A stretch of DNA of 64,000 nt from Telmatospirillum sp. (GCA_020248985.1 JADCGL010000039.1:1-64000), one strand, 5' to 3'; numbered from the stretch's first letter, positions 26,223 through 34,126 are shown. The notes: generated by a model from the sequence alone, not told the origin. Program-made: numbers and translations.

Positions 26223-26241
26223 CTAGCGCTATATTAGCGCT
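26223..26241. promoter_or_regulatory. Tandem palindrome TAGCGCTA-TAT-TAGCGCTA
   Basis: The self-complementary octamer TAGCGCTA occurs twice, three bases apart, about 100 bases upstream of the histidine kinase start. The whole 19-bp block is an inverted repeat with an A/T centre, a likely binding site for a dimeric regulator or a promoter element. Confidence 0.4.
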
Positions 26242-26344
26242 ATTGTCCGTTATCATCGCAAAACACGCCGAAAACGGCAAAAGTTTGCCCGAGAAATGTG
26301 AACTTTCTATGTACGCAGCCCCGTCGAGTCCCGTCGAGGGGCAG

Positions 26345-27166
26345 TTATTTCTTGGCGCGCACGGCCGAAATCTCGTCGCGCAACCGGTGCACGATGTCCA
26401 CGAATTCTGGTTTGAACGCGTCTTCCGGCGTCCGGGGGCGTGCAAAATCGACCGGATTGGTCGAAATGATGCGCCCGGGGCGCGCGCTCATCATGAAGAC
26501 GCGGTCCGAGAGATACACGGCCTCGCGCAGATCGTGGGTGATCAGCATCACGGTCGGCCGCTTTTTGATCCAAAGGGCTTGGACGACATCCCACAATTCC
26601 TCGCGCGTGAAGGCGTCGAGGGCGGCGAAGGGTTCGTCAAGCAGCAGCAATTCGGGGCTGTGGATCAAGGCGCGGCACAGCGAGCCGCGCTGCTGCATGC
26701 CGCCCGACAATTGCCATGGAAACTTCTCTTCGAACCCCGACAGGCCAACTGTCGCGAGCAGCTCCTTGGCGGCAGCTACATGCTTATCGCGATCGCGCCG
26801 GAAGGTTCGGGCATGCGGTTCGACGATCTCGAGCGGCAGCAACACATTGTCGATCAGCGTGCGCCACGGCAGCATGATCGAATTCTGGAAGGCCATGCCG
26901 CAAATCTTGAGCGGCCCGGTCACCTCGGTGCCGCCGACTATGACATTGCCGGTGGTCGCCGTGTAGAGACCGGAAACGAGCTTCAGCAGAGTCGATTTGC
27001 CGCATCCCGACGGCCCGACCACTGACACGAATTCGCCCTTGGCGATTTTGACGTCGGCATCCTTGAGGGCGAGCGTGTCGCCATCTTTGGTGCGATAAAC
27101 GAGGCTCACGCGGTCGATATCGACAAAATCCTTGGCGCCAATGTTGTTTGTCGCAATGTCTGCCAC
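26345..27166 (-). CDS. Orphan ABC transporter ATPase, SsuB/TauB/NrtD type
   Basis: A 273-residue ATPase of the nitrate/sulfonate/taurine group: Walker A VVGPSGCGKSTLL, signature QLSGGMQQRGSLCRAL, Walker B LLLLDEPFAALDAFTREELW, and the switch His in LITHDLREAVYL. The GTG at 27166 is chosen over an upstream ATG because GGAGG precedes it by nine bases. No permease or binding protein gene is adjacent. It is divergent from the hydroxyisourate hydrolase gene, so uptake of a purine-related compound is conceivable but unproven. Confidence 0.87.
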   Translation of the reverse strand: MADIATNNIGAKDFVDIDRVSLVYRTKDGDTLALKDADVKIAKGEFVSVVGPSGCGKSTLLKLVSGLYTATTGNVIVGGTEVTGPLKICGMAFQNSIMLPWRTLIDNVLLPLEIVEPHARTFRRDRDKHVAAAKELLATVGLSGFEEKFPWQLSGGMQQRGSLCRALIHSPELLLLDEPFAALDAFTREELWDVVQALWIKKRPTVMLITHDLREAVYLSDRVFMMSARPGRIISTNPVDFARPRTPEDAFKPEFVDIVHRLRDEISAVRAKK

Positions 27167-27400
27167 GAGATCGAGCCTCCAGCCTGCTGTGTCGCGAACC
27201 GTTCGAAAACTTCTCTCTGTTAGGCAAGCTTCGTGCCGCCCATGTGCGGTCTTGCCTTTTCGCTTTTGACGTTCGGTTTGCACAATAAAGAGACGATTTG
27301 CAAACAAAATAAGCGTTTCTGGCTGCTCTTGTCGCTGCCGGAATGAGCATCTATGGTGCGCTGCAGCGAATTGAAGCCAACTTCACCTGCGGAAACAGCG

Positions 27401-27754
27401 ATGGCCAAACTCTCAACCCATATTCTCGACACGATGCACGGCAAACCCGCTGCTGGCGTGCGCGTCGAATTGTGGCGCGTCGCGGACGCCGCCCCGGTGC
27501 TCGTCGCCGACTATCGCACCAACAAAGATGGTCGAACCGACAAGCTGCTGATGGGTCCGGATGCCTTCAAGGCGGGGCGCTACGAACTGCGCTTCCATAT
27601 CGGCGCCTATTTTCGCGATATGGGCGTCGCTCTGCCGGATCCGGCCTTCCTCGACATCGTGCCGATCCCGGTTGGATTCGCCGAGGCGGACGGGAACTAT
27701 CACGTGCCGCTGCTGGTCAGCCCGTGGAGCTACTCCACGTATCGCGGCTCCTAA
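27401..27754 (+). CDS. uraH: 5-hydroxyisourate hydrolase
   Basis: A 117-residue transthyretin-like enzyme that opens 5-hydroxyisourate to OHCU. The signature start AKLSTHILDTMHGKPAAGV and the C-terminal YRGS tetrapeptide with active-site residues are both present. No signal peptide is seen, so it acts in the cytoplasm. GGAAA sits six bases ahead of the ATG. It is 15 bp upstream of the PuuD gene, so urate oxidation and the next step are co-transcribed. OHCU decarboxylase is not in the window. Confidence 0.95.
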   Translation: MAKLSTHILDTMHGKPAAGVRVELWRVADAAPVLVADYRTNKDGRTDKLLMGPDAFKAGRYELRFHIGAYFRDMGVALPDPAFLDIVPIPVGFAEADGNYHVPLLVSPWSYSTYRGS

Positions 27755-27769
27755 AGGGAACGGAACAGA

Positions 27770-28681
27770 ATGCTGCAGCTGCTGCCGGAATGGCTCGATA
27801 TGATCGTGCGCTGGACTCATGTGATCACGGGCATCGCGTGGATCGGCTCATCGTTCTATTTCAACTGGCTTGAATCAAAATTCCGCGCACCCGAAGTGCC
27901 GCGCGACCGTGTCGAAGGCGAAACTTGGCTCGTGCATGGCGGCGGCTTCTACCGCGTCGAGAAATTCGCCGTGGCGCCGCCCACGCTACCTGCCGAATTG
28001 CATTGGTTTAAATGGGAAGCAGCCTTTACCTGGATCTCGGGTGTGCTGCTGCTGTCGCTCGTCTACTACGTGGGCTCGGGCGGCTCGTTTCTGACGCATC
28101 CGTTTTTTGCGCAATTCGGCACGTTGGGGGCTGCCGTCTTTTCGCTCGGCGTGATCGCGTTTTGTTGGATCCTCTACGACCAGATGTGGAAGACCGCCTG
28201 GGCGGAAGGCAATTCATTCGCGGCGACGGTTGCGACGTTTCTGGGCTTCGTGCTGCTCGCCTATCTGCTCACGCGCGTGATGGCGCCGCACGCCGCCTAT
28301 ATCCATGTGGGGGCGGTCATCGGCACGATCATGACCGCCAATGTGTGGCTCATCATTCTGCCCAACCAGCGCGAACTGGTCGATTCGACGCGCGAGGGCC
28401 GCACGCCGCAGTATCGGTTCGCCAATCAGGCGAAGTTCCGCTCGCTGCACAACAATTATTTCACGCTGCCGATTATCTTCATCATGCTTTCGAAGAATTA
28501 CGGCAGCACTTGGGGCCACGAATGGAACTGGGCGCTTTTGGCAGGTCTTGCCTGCGTCGGGGCAAGCGTCCGCCACGTGTTCAATCTGCGCAACAAAGGC
28601 CGCGGCGATGCGGGCTTCTGGATCATGCCCGCCGCCGCCGTCGGCATGGTGGGTCTGTTCTACGTCGCGGCCAAAATGTGA
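27770..28681 (+). CDS. puuD: Membrane urate oxidase PuuD, form without the cytochrome c domain
   Basis: A 303-residue, multi-pass membrane protein matching the N-terminal urate-oxidase domain of PuuD. Characteristic stretches are WTHVITGIAWIGSSFYFNWLE, WLVHGGGFYRVEKF and ILPNQRELVDSTREG, with about eight membrane helices. The family's usual C-terminal cytochrome c domain is missing: there is no CxxCH anywhere and the frame stops after FYVAAKM. Electrons from urate must therefore go to a separate carrier, or the reaction differs. It follows uraH by 15 bp. Confidence 0.9.
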   Translation: MLQLLPEWLDMIVRWTHVITGIAWIGSSFYFNWLESKFRAPEVPRDRVEGETWLVHGGGFYRVEKFAVAPPTLPAELHWFKWEAAFTWISGVLLLSLVYYVGSGGSFLTHPFFAQFGTLGAAVFSLGVIAFCWILYDQMWKTAWAEGNSFAATVATFLGFVLLAYLLTRVMAPHAAYIHVGAVIGTIMTANVWLIILPNQRELVDSTREGRTPQYRFANQAKFRSLHNNYFTLPIIFIMLSKNYGSTWGHEWNWALLAGLACVGASVRHVFNLRNKGRGDAGFWIMPAAAVGMVGLFYVAAKM

Positions 28682-28699
28682 TCGCGAATTTCGTCGGCG

Positions 28700-28717
28700 C
28701 TGTAACGTTCCTGTAAT
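28700..28717 (+). promoter_or_regulatory. Pho box (PhoB-binding site) upstream of phoX
   Basis: CTGTAAC, four bases, CTGTAAT: two direct repeats at an 11-base period, each matching the CTGTCAT half-site at five or six of seven positions. The box lies 54-71 bases upstream of the phoX ATG, the expected place for PhoB to replace the -35 element. Phosphate-starvation control of phoX is therefore likely. Confidence 0.75.
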
Positions 28718-28770
28718 GCCGGGTTGGTATCCAAGCGGGGTCCAGATTCCCCCACGTGGAGGCCTCCCCA

Positions 28771-30795
28771 ATGAATCCGAAGGATTATGCAACGCTCGCT
28801 GCGCGCCCGGAATATGCCGGGATGACGATGGGCGAACTCTACGAAGTCTCCGAAGACATCCCGTCGAACCCGACCGCAAACACGACGATCGGCGACGTGA
28901 TCGCCGCCCGCCTCGGGCGCCGTGATCTGATGGGCGGGCTGCTCGCGACGACGGCGATAGCCGCCTATGCCGGCTCGATCGAAGGTGCGGCCGCGCAGAG
29001 CGCTGCCAAGCCGACCTTCAGCTTCACCGAAATCGAACATGGCGTCGACGAGAAGCATCACGTCGCCCCAGGCTACACGGCCGACATTCTGATCCGCTGG
29101 GGCGATCCCTTGTTTACGATCGCGGCCGATTTCGATCCGGCGAACCAGACGGGCGCCAAGCAGCTCACCCAGTTCGGCTACAATTGCGACTATGTCGGCT
29201 TGGCTCCGCTGCCGATGGGCGGCAACACGGCCACCCAGGCGTTGATGTGCGTTAACCACGAATACACGAGCCCAGAGCTCATGTTCCGAAACGTCATGCA
29301 GCCCGACGGCCGCCCCGACATGTCGAAGATGACGAAGGAAATCTGCGACGTCGAAATGGCCGCCCATGGCGGTTCGATCGTGGAAATCCGCAAGGGCACG
29401 AACGGCAAGTGGAGCTATGTGCGCGGCGGCCAGATGAATCGCCGCATCACGGCCTTGACGCCGATGCGCATTTCGGGTCCTGCGGCAGGCCACGACCGCC
29501 TGAAGACGTCGGCCGACACGACGGGCCGTGCCGTCATGGGGACCATCAACAACTGCGCTGGCGGCATGTCGCCGTGGGGCACCTACCTGATGGCCGAGGA
29601 AAATTTCCACGGCTATTTCAACGGCACGCTCCCGGCAGGCCACGCCGAAACGGTCAACCATCGCCGCTACGGCGTGCCGTCGGGCTGGTACGCGTGGGGC
29701 ACGCACTATGACCGCTTCAACGTCGGCAAAGAGCCCAACGAGCCGAACCGTTTCGGCTGGATCGTCGAAGTCGATCCGTACGACCCGAACTCCGTGCCGG
29801 TGAAGCGCACGGCCTTGGGCCGCAGCAAGCACGAAGGTGCCGAGACGATCGTTGCGCCCAACGGCCGCGTGGTCGTCTATTCGGGCGACGACGAGCGCTT
29901 CGAATACGCGTTCAAGTTCGTAACCGCCGGCCGCTTCGACCGGAACAACCGCCAGGCCAACATGAACTTGCTCGACGAAGGCACGCTTTACGTTGCCAAG
30001 TTCAATGCCGACGGTTCGGGCGAATGGCTGCCGCTGGTGCATGGCCAAGGCCCGCTCACCGCGGCCAACGGCTTCAACAGCCAGGCCGACGTGCTGATCG
30101 AAGCGCGCCGGGCTGCCGACGTGATCGGTGCGACCAAGATGGACCGCCCCGAAGACTTCGAAGCCAATGCGCGCACGGGCAAGGTCTATCTGGCGCTCAC
30201 CAACAACAACCAGCGTACGGCCGCCCAGGTCGATCCGTCCAATCCGCGTGCGGAAAACAACTGGGGCCATCTGATCGAGTTCAGCTACGCGAACAACGAC
30301 CAGACGGCGACGCGCTTCCGCTGGGAAATCCTGGTGCGTTGCGGCAACCCGGCCAATCCGGCCGTGAATGCCATGTACAATCCGGCCACCAGCAAAAACG
30401 GCTGGTTCGCGTGCCCCGACAACCTCGCGATCGATCCGCGCGGCCGCCTGTGGGTCGGCACCGACCAGGGTACGGCGTGGAAGCCTGCTTCGGGTACGGC
30501 CGATGGCGTCTACGCGATGGAAACCGAAGGTCCGCTGCGCGGCACGTCGAAGATGTTTTTCCGCGTGCCGGTCGGTGCGGAAATCTGTGGCATCAACTTC
30601 ACCTCGGATACGCAGGCCATGACGATCGCCGTGCAGCATCCCGGCACGGACGGTGCGCGCGACTACGCGCCGTTCGGCAAGCTGCCGACCTACGACGAAG
30701 TGCCGACCCGTTGGCCCGACTTCCAGGCCAACGTGCCGCCGCGTCCGTCGGTCGTGATGGTCACCAAAAACGGCGGCGGGCAGATCGGCGTCTAA
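28771..30795 (+). CDS. phoX: PhoX-family alkaline phosphatase, Tat-exported
   Basis: A 674-residue protein of the PhoX/DUF839 family, calcium- and iron-dependent periplasmic phosphatases. A Tat signal appears at residues about 48-75: GRRDLMGGLLATTAIAAYA, then a cleavage region ending EGAAAQS. The body has the family's beta-propeller repeats, for example MGTINNCAGGMSPWGTYLMAEEN and GRVVVYSGDDERFEY. GTGGAGG precedes the ATG at 28771 by eight bases. A Pho box lies just upstream and a strong terminator follows. Confidence 0.88.
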   Translation: MNPKDYATLAARPEYAGMTMGELYEVSEDIPSNPTANTTIGDVIAARLGRRDLMGGLLATTAIAAYAGSIEGAAAQSAAKPTFSFTEIEHGVDEKHHVAPGYTADILIRWGDPLFTIAADFDPANQTGAKQLTQFGYNCDYVGLAPLPMGGNTATQALMCVNHEYTSPELMFRNVMQPDGRPDMSKMTKEICDVEMAAHGGSIVEIRKGTNGKWSYVRGGQMNRRITALTPMRISGPAAGHDRLKTSADTTGRAVMGTINNCAGGMSPWGTYLMAEENFHGYFNGTLPAGHAETVNHRRYGVPSGWYAWGTHYDRFNVGKEPNEPNRFGWIVEVDPYDPNSVPVKRTALGRSKHEGAETIVAPNGRVVVYSGDDERFEYAFKFVTAGRFDRNNRQANMNLLDEGTLYVAKFNADGSGEWLPLVHGQGPLTAANGFNSQADVLIEARRAADVIGATKMDRPEDFEANARTGKVYLALTNNNQRTAAQVDPSNPRAENNWGHLIEFSYANNDQTATRFRWEILVRCGNPANPAVNAMYNPATSKNGWFACPDNLAIDPRGRLWVGTDQGTAWKPASGTADGVYAMETEGPLRGTSKMFFRVPVGAEICGINFTSDTQAMTIAVQHPGTDGARDYAPFGKLPTYDEVPTRWPDFQANVPPRPSVVMVTKNGGGQIGV

Positions 30796-30821
30796 GCCAG
30801 TCCTGTCTCCGGCCGATCTTG

Positions 30822-30861
30822 GCGGGCCGACTTCGCAAATCGCGGGGTTGGCCCGCTTGTT
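30822..30861 (+). terminator. Rho-independent terminator of phoX
   Basis: GCGGGCC (30822-30828) pairs with GGCCCGC (30850-30856), extended by three more pairs to a ten-pair stem, and is followed by TTGTTTT. It lies 27 bases after the phoX stop. Confidence 0.65.
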
Positions 30862-30984
30862 TTCGAAAATATGTTTAATTTCAATAGTTCGAATAGGAAG
30901 TGGGCTGGCGCTTGAAATCGACAAAAATCGCACGAAGTTGCTTGGGCGGCATTCCAGGCCGCTGCGAGCGGAAGGATTGTTGCG

Positions 30985-31608
30985 ATGGATACGTTTGTCG
31001 ATGCGGTGCAGCCCCAAAGCGAAGGCCGTCCCTGTGACCGCCCGACGCGCGCCGAAGCCGAAGCCGCCGTGCGGACATTGCTGCGCTGGACCGGCGACGA
31101 CGTCGCGCGCGAGGGTTTGATCGACACGCCCGCGCGCGTCGTGCGCGCCTACGAAGAATTCTTCCAAGGCCACGAGATCGACCCCGTCGATCTGCTGCAG
31201 CGTACCTTCGAGGAAACCGACGGCTACGACGAAATGGTCGTGCTGCGCGACATCGGCTTCGAAAGCCATTGCGAGCACCACATGGTTCCGATCGTCGGCA
31301 AGGCGCATATCGCCTATCTGCCGAACAAGCGCGTCGTCGGCATTTCCAAGCTCGCGCGCGTGCTCGACGCCTATGCCAAGCGCCTGCAGATCCAGGAAAA
31401 GCTCACGGCCCAAATCGCCAATGCGATCCAGGACGTGCTGGCGCCCAAGGGGGTCGCGGTCGTGATCCAGGCGCAGCACCAATGCATGACGACGCGCGGC
31501 GTGCATAAGACCGGCGTGTCGATGGTGACGTCGCGCATGCTCGGCGTGTTCCGAAACAATCCATCGACGCGGCGCGAATTTCTGTCGATGATTGGGCAGG
31601 GCGCGTAG
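30985..31608 (+). CDS. folE: GTP cyclohydrolase I
   Basis: A 207-residue FolE, first enzyme of tetrahydrofolate synthesis (GTP to dihydroneopterin triphosphate). The zinc site is formed by Cys and His in [12 protein letters not shown] and by the Cys in [10 protein letters not shown]; the binding-pocket stretch [14 protein letters not shown] is intact. The N-terminal 25 residues are variable. GGAAGGA precedes the ATG by about seven bases. It is monocistronic or joined to the Sel1 protein downstream (64-bp gap with a GC hairpin). Confidence 0.96.
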   Translation: MDTFVDAVQPQSEGRPCDRPTRAEAEAAVRTLLRWTGDDVAREGLIDTPARVVRAYEEFFQGHEIDPVDLLQRTFEETDGYDEMVVLRDIGFESHCEHHMVPIVGKAHIAYLPNKRVVGISKLARVLDAYAKRLQIQEKLTAQIANAIQDVLAPKGVAVVIQAQHQCMTTRGVHKTGVSMVTSRMLGVFRNNPSTRREFLSMIGQGA

Positions 31609-31672
31609 ACGCCGCGAGTCAAGGCCGGTTATTGCGGCCCCTTGCGCGCGGTTCCGCGCGCGGAGGGATTGA

Positions 31673-32206
31673 ATGGCTGCGCGTCTCGTGGCGCTATTTT
31701 TGCTTTTCGTTGCGCTCGATGCTGGCGCGCAGACCCCGTCTGCCGCACCGCAAGCGGTAACCTACGAGCACGGCCTCAAAGCGTATCTTGAAGGCGACCA
31801 CGCTGCTGCATGGTTCGCTTGGCTGGGCTTGGCCGAGGCGGGCGATGCGGAAGCCCAATTCTCGATGGGGCATCTCTATCGCGCGGGCGAAGGCGTGCCG
31901 CGCGATGCGGCGATTGCGGCCGATTGGTTCTCGCGCGCGGCAGCTCAAGGCCACGGCCATGCGATGCTCAATCTTGCCTTGATGCACGAGCAAGGGGCGG
32001 GCGTGCCGCGCGATCTGGCCCTTGCTTACGCCTATGCCGCCAGGGCCGGGCGCATCCTTGAGGGCGAGAATTTCGAGCGCGCACGCAGTGCGGCCGCCCG
32101 TATCGCACTAGGCTTTCAGCCCAGCGACGCCGAGCGCGCACGCCGTCTGCTGATCGAGATGGATCGCCGCCAGCCGCTGCCCGCGCGCAGCCCCGTACGG
32201 CGCTAG
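31673..32206 (+). CDS. Secreted Sel1-repeat protein
   Basis: A 177-residue protein with a signal peptide (residues 1-19, ending LDAGAQ) and two to three Sel1 repeats, AGDAEAQFSMGHLYRAGEGV followed by AAAQGHGHAMLNLALMHEQG, which build an alpha-solenoid for protein contacts. The C-terminal part is Ala/Arg-rich. The partner is unknown. GGAGGGATTGA precedes the ATG. It is convergent with the enoyl-CoA hydratase gene (4-bp gap). Confidence 0.85.
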   Translation: MAARLVALFLLFVALDAGAQTPSAAPQAVTYEHGLKAYLEGDHAAAWFAWLGLAEAGDAEAQFSMGHLYRAGEGVPRDAAIAADWFSRAAAQGHGHAMLNLALMHEQGAGVPRDLALAYAYAARAGRILEGENFERARSAAARIALGFQPSDAERARRLLIEMDRRQPLPARSPVRR

Positions 32207-32210
32207 ACGG

Positions 32211-33002
32211 CTATTTGCCGGCGAATTTCGCCGGGCGCTTTTCGAGGAAGGCCGCAACACCCTCGCGGAAATCGGCCGTCGCGAACAAGGCGGCGAAGGC
32301 CTTGCGCTCGAACAGCAGACCTTGTTCGAGCGGAACGTCGCGCGCGGCACGCACCAGTTCCTTGCCGAGCCGCACGGCAAGGGCGGGCTTGGCCGCGATC
32401 TTGGCGGCAAGTGCAACGGCGCGCGCTTGGCAGGCATCGTCGGCGACCGTCTCGGCCACGAGGCCGCATTGTTTGGCCTCCGTAGCGTCGATCGTTTCGC
32501 CTGCTAATACGAGTTTCATGGCGATCTGCGGGCCTGCCAAGCGTGCCAGAATCTGCGTGCCGCCCGCACCGGGTACGAGGCCGAGATTGATCTCGGGCTG
32601 GCCGAATTTGGCGCCTGTGCCGGCCACGACGATGTCCGCACTCATTGCGAGTTCGCATCCGCCGCCCAGCGCCAAACCGTTGACGGCGGCAACGATGGGT
32701 TTGGGAAACCGCCGGATGCGTTGCCAATGGCCGACCCGCGCATCGTCGAGGGCACCAGCCGTGTCGCGGGTGGCGAGTTCTTTGATATCGGCCCCGGCCG
32801 CGAAAATCGCAGGCCCGCCGGTCAGTACAACCGCGTGAACCGCGGGATCGGCGCTGGCTGCGTCGAGCGCATCGGCAACGGCGCCCAGCAAGGCGGTGCT
32901 GAGCGCATTGCGCGCCGTCGGGCGGTTTAAGGTGAGGCGCAGAACGCCCGGCTCGGGCGTATCGTGCAGCAATTCGGGGGCAGGCGGTTGCGGTGCGGTC
33001 AT
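32211..33002 (-). CDS. Enoyl-CoA hydratase/isomerase family protein
   Basis: A 263-residue crotonase. The oxyanion-hole elements are AAGADIKELA and GLALGGGCELAMSADIV; GQPEINLGLVPGAGGTQ contains the catalytic Glu seen in true hydratases. It may act in fatty-acid or aromatic-acid beta-oxidation. It lies downstream of the short peptide gene and its terminator, separated from the LivF gene, so it is probably transcribed separately; no Shine-Dalgarno is evident ahead of the ATG. Confidence 0.88.
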   Translation of the reverse strand: MTAPQPPAPELLHDTPEPGVLRLTLNRPTARNALSTALLGAVADALDAASADPAVHAVVLTGGPAIFAAGADIKELATRDTAGALDDARVGHWQRIRRFPKPIVAAVNGLALGGGCELAMSADIVVAGTGAKFGQPEINLGLVPGAGGTQILARLAGPQIAMKLVLAGETIDATEAKQCGLVAETVADDACQARAVALAAKIAAKPALAVRLGKELVRAARDVPLEQGLLFERKAFAALFATADFREGVAAFLEKRPAKFAGK

Positions 33003-33015
33003 GGATTCAAAGCTA

Positions 33016-33055
33016 GCACAAAACGAAACCCCCGCTGGGCGGGACCCAGCGGGGG
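33016..33055 (-). terminator. Strong terminator after the short peptide gene
   Basis: CCCCCGCTGGG (33029-33039) and CCCAGCGGGGG (33045-33055) form a perfect 11-pair stem with a five-base loop. On the minus strand it is followed by TTTCGTTTTG. It lies 30 bases after the stop of the 39-codon frame and ends just before the enoyl-CoA hydratase start. Confidence 0.85.
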
Positions 33056-33085
33056 ATGGATCGAATGCCGTAAGGGAGTGACCCT

Positions 33086-33205
33086 TTACGCCACGTCGGA
33101 GGCGATCGATTGGTTCGTCGTCCGCACGCGGCCTGCTTCGAATTTCTCCAAAGCGGTCACGGCAAGCCCCGGCCCGAAGCCGGAATTGAACGATCCTAAG
33201 CGCAC
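33086..33205 (-). CDS. 39-residue peptide of unknown function with perfect Shine-Dalgarno
   Basis: I do not recognise this peptide. On the minus strand a GTG at 33205 is preceded by AAAGGAGGTGATCCA (33219-33205 region), an uninterrupted complement of the 16S rRNA 3' end with ideal seven-base spacing; the frame runs 39 codons to TAA and is followed by a strong intrinsic terminator. The peptide starts (M)RLGSFNSGFGPGLAV, is Gly/Ser-rich at first, then has ALEKFEAGRVRTTN and ends SIASDVA. It has no Cys, no signal peptide and no membrane segment. Upstream frame continues to 33382 but the ribosome site argues for the short form. It lies between LivF and an enoyl-CoA hydratase. Confidence 0.55.
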   Translation of the reverse strand: MRLGSFNSGFGPGLAVTALEKFEAGRVRTTNQSIASDVA

Positions 33206-33391
33206 TGGATCACCTCCTTTCGTAGCGGCGCCCGGTCCGCGATCCCGCGCGGATGTCGTATCGGGGGCCGGAAGGGCGAATTGGGCCGCCCACCCTATCC
33301 GGTCAACCGGGTTGCCAAGAGGTCCCGAATCGGCCGGACTATCGACTTGAGAATCATGCGGGAATCGGACTCCGGCGGTCAAGCCCCGGAT

Positions 33392-33435
33392 TGTGACAAG
33401 TGGTTCCCGGACCGAATTCGGCCGGGTTTGTCACA
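33392..33435 (-). repeat. Long hairpin over the livF stop codon
   Basis: TGTGACAA (33392-33399) mirrors TTGTCACA (33428-33435); inside, CCCGG pairs with CCGGG around the palindrome CCGAATTCGG. On the minus strand this folds into a long stem at the end of livF with no following T-run, so it is more likely a transcript-stabilising or processing hairpin than an intrinsic terminator. Confidence 0.5.
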
Positions 33436-34126
33436 CACCCAGATAGCGATGCTGGATCGCCGGTTCCTGCGCCAGCGCGGCCGACGTGCCTTGCCAGACG
33501 ACGCGGCCTTTTTCGATCACGACATGGCGGTCGGCAAGCTTCAGCAGCGATTCGAGATTCTTGTCGATGACGAGGATCGCTTGGCCTTCGCGCTTGAGGG
33601 CCGCCAGGCAGCGCCAGATTTCCTGGCGCACGAGCGGGGCAAGACCCTCGGTCGCTTCGTCGAGAATGAGAAGCTTCGGGTTCGTCATCAAGGCGCGGCC
33701 GATCGCGAGCATTTGCTGCTCGCCGCCCGACAATTGATTGCCCATGTTGCCAGCGCGCTCGGCCAGACGCGGGAAATAGCCGTGCACCTTGTCGAGCGTC
33801 CAGCCGCTGTTGCCGAGCCCGCGCGCCGTCGCCACGAGATTTTCGCGTACCGTGAGATTGGGGAAAATCTGGCGGCCTTCGGGAACGAGGCCAATACCGG
33901 CCTGGGCCACGCGATAGGCGGGAAGCCTCGTAACGTCGGTGCCGTCGAAGCGCACGCGACCCGCCTGTGGCTTCGCAAGTCCCATGATCGAGCGCACGGT
34001 CGTGGTCTTGCCCATGCCGTTGCGGCCCAGCAGCGTCACGACCTCGCCCGCTTCGACCTTGAAGCCGACGCCGAATAGCACCTGGCTTGCGCCGTAGCTG
34101 GTTTCGATGGCTTCGAGCTCAAGCAT
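33431..34126 (-). CDS. livF: Branched-chain-amino-acid-type ABC transporter, ATPase LivF-like
   Basis: A 231-residue ABC ATPase: Walker A LLGRNGMGKTTTV, signature NQLSGGEQQMLAIGRAL, Walker B LLILDEATEGLAP, typical of LivF. It overlaps livG by 8 bp, and the ATG at 34126 (MLELEAIETSYG) matches the family start. With an aryl-CoA ligase gene upstream, the system may carry an aromatic acid rather than leucine. Confidence 0.92.
   Translation of the reverse strand: MLELEAIETSYGASQVLFGVGFKVEAGEVVTLLGRNGMGKTTTVRSIMGLAKPQAGRVRFDGTDVTRLPAYRVAQAGIGLVPEGRQIFPNLTVRENLVATARGLGNSGWTLDKVHGYFPRLAERAGNMGNQLSGGEQQMLAIGRALMTNPKLLILDEATEGLAPLVRQEIWRCLAALKREGQAILVIDKNLESLLKLADRHVVIEKGRVVWQGTSAALAQEPAIQHRYLGV

Noticed and set aside
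28660..31506. A 948-codon minus-strand open frame across phoX and folE
   Set aside because: High-GC codon usage opens long antisense frames. The plus strand here encodes clear PhoX and GTP cyclohydrolase I, and the antisense translation has no recognisable domain.
33203..33220. Sequence identical to the 16S rRNA 3' end (GGATCACCTCCTTT on the plus strand), possibly an rRNA remnant
   Set aside because: No other 16S or spacer sequence flanks it. It is better explained as the perfect Shine-Dalgarno of the minus-strand peptide gene.
33086..33382. The full 98-codon version of the short peptide frame
   Set aside because: The perfect ribosome-binding site is internal, at codon 60, and the upstream part overlaps likely promoter sequence, so the 39-codon form is preferred.
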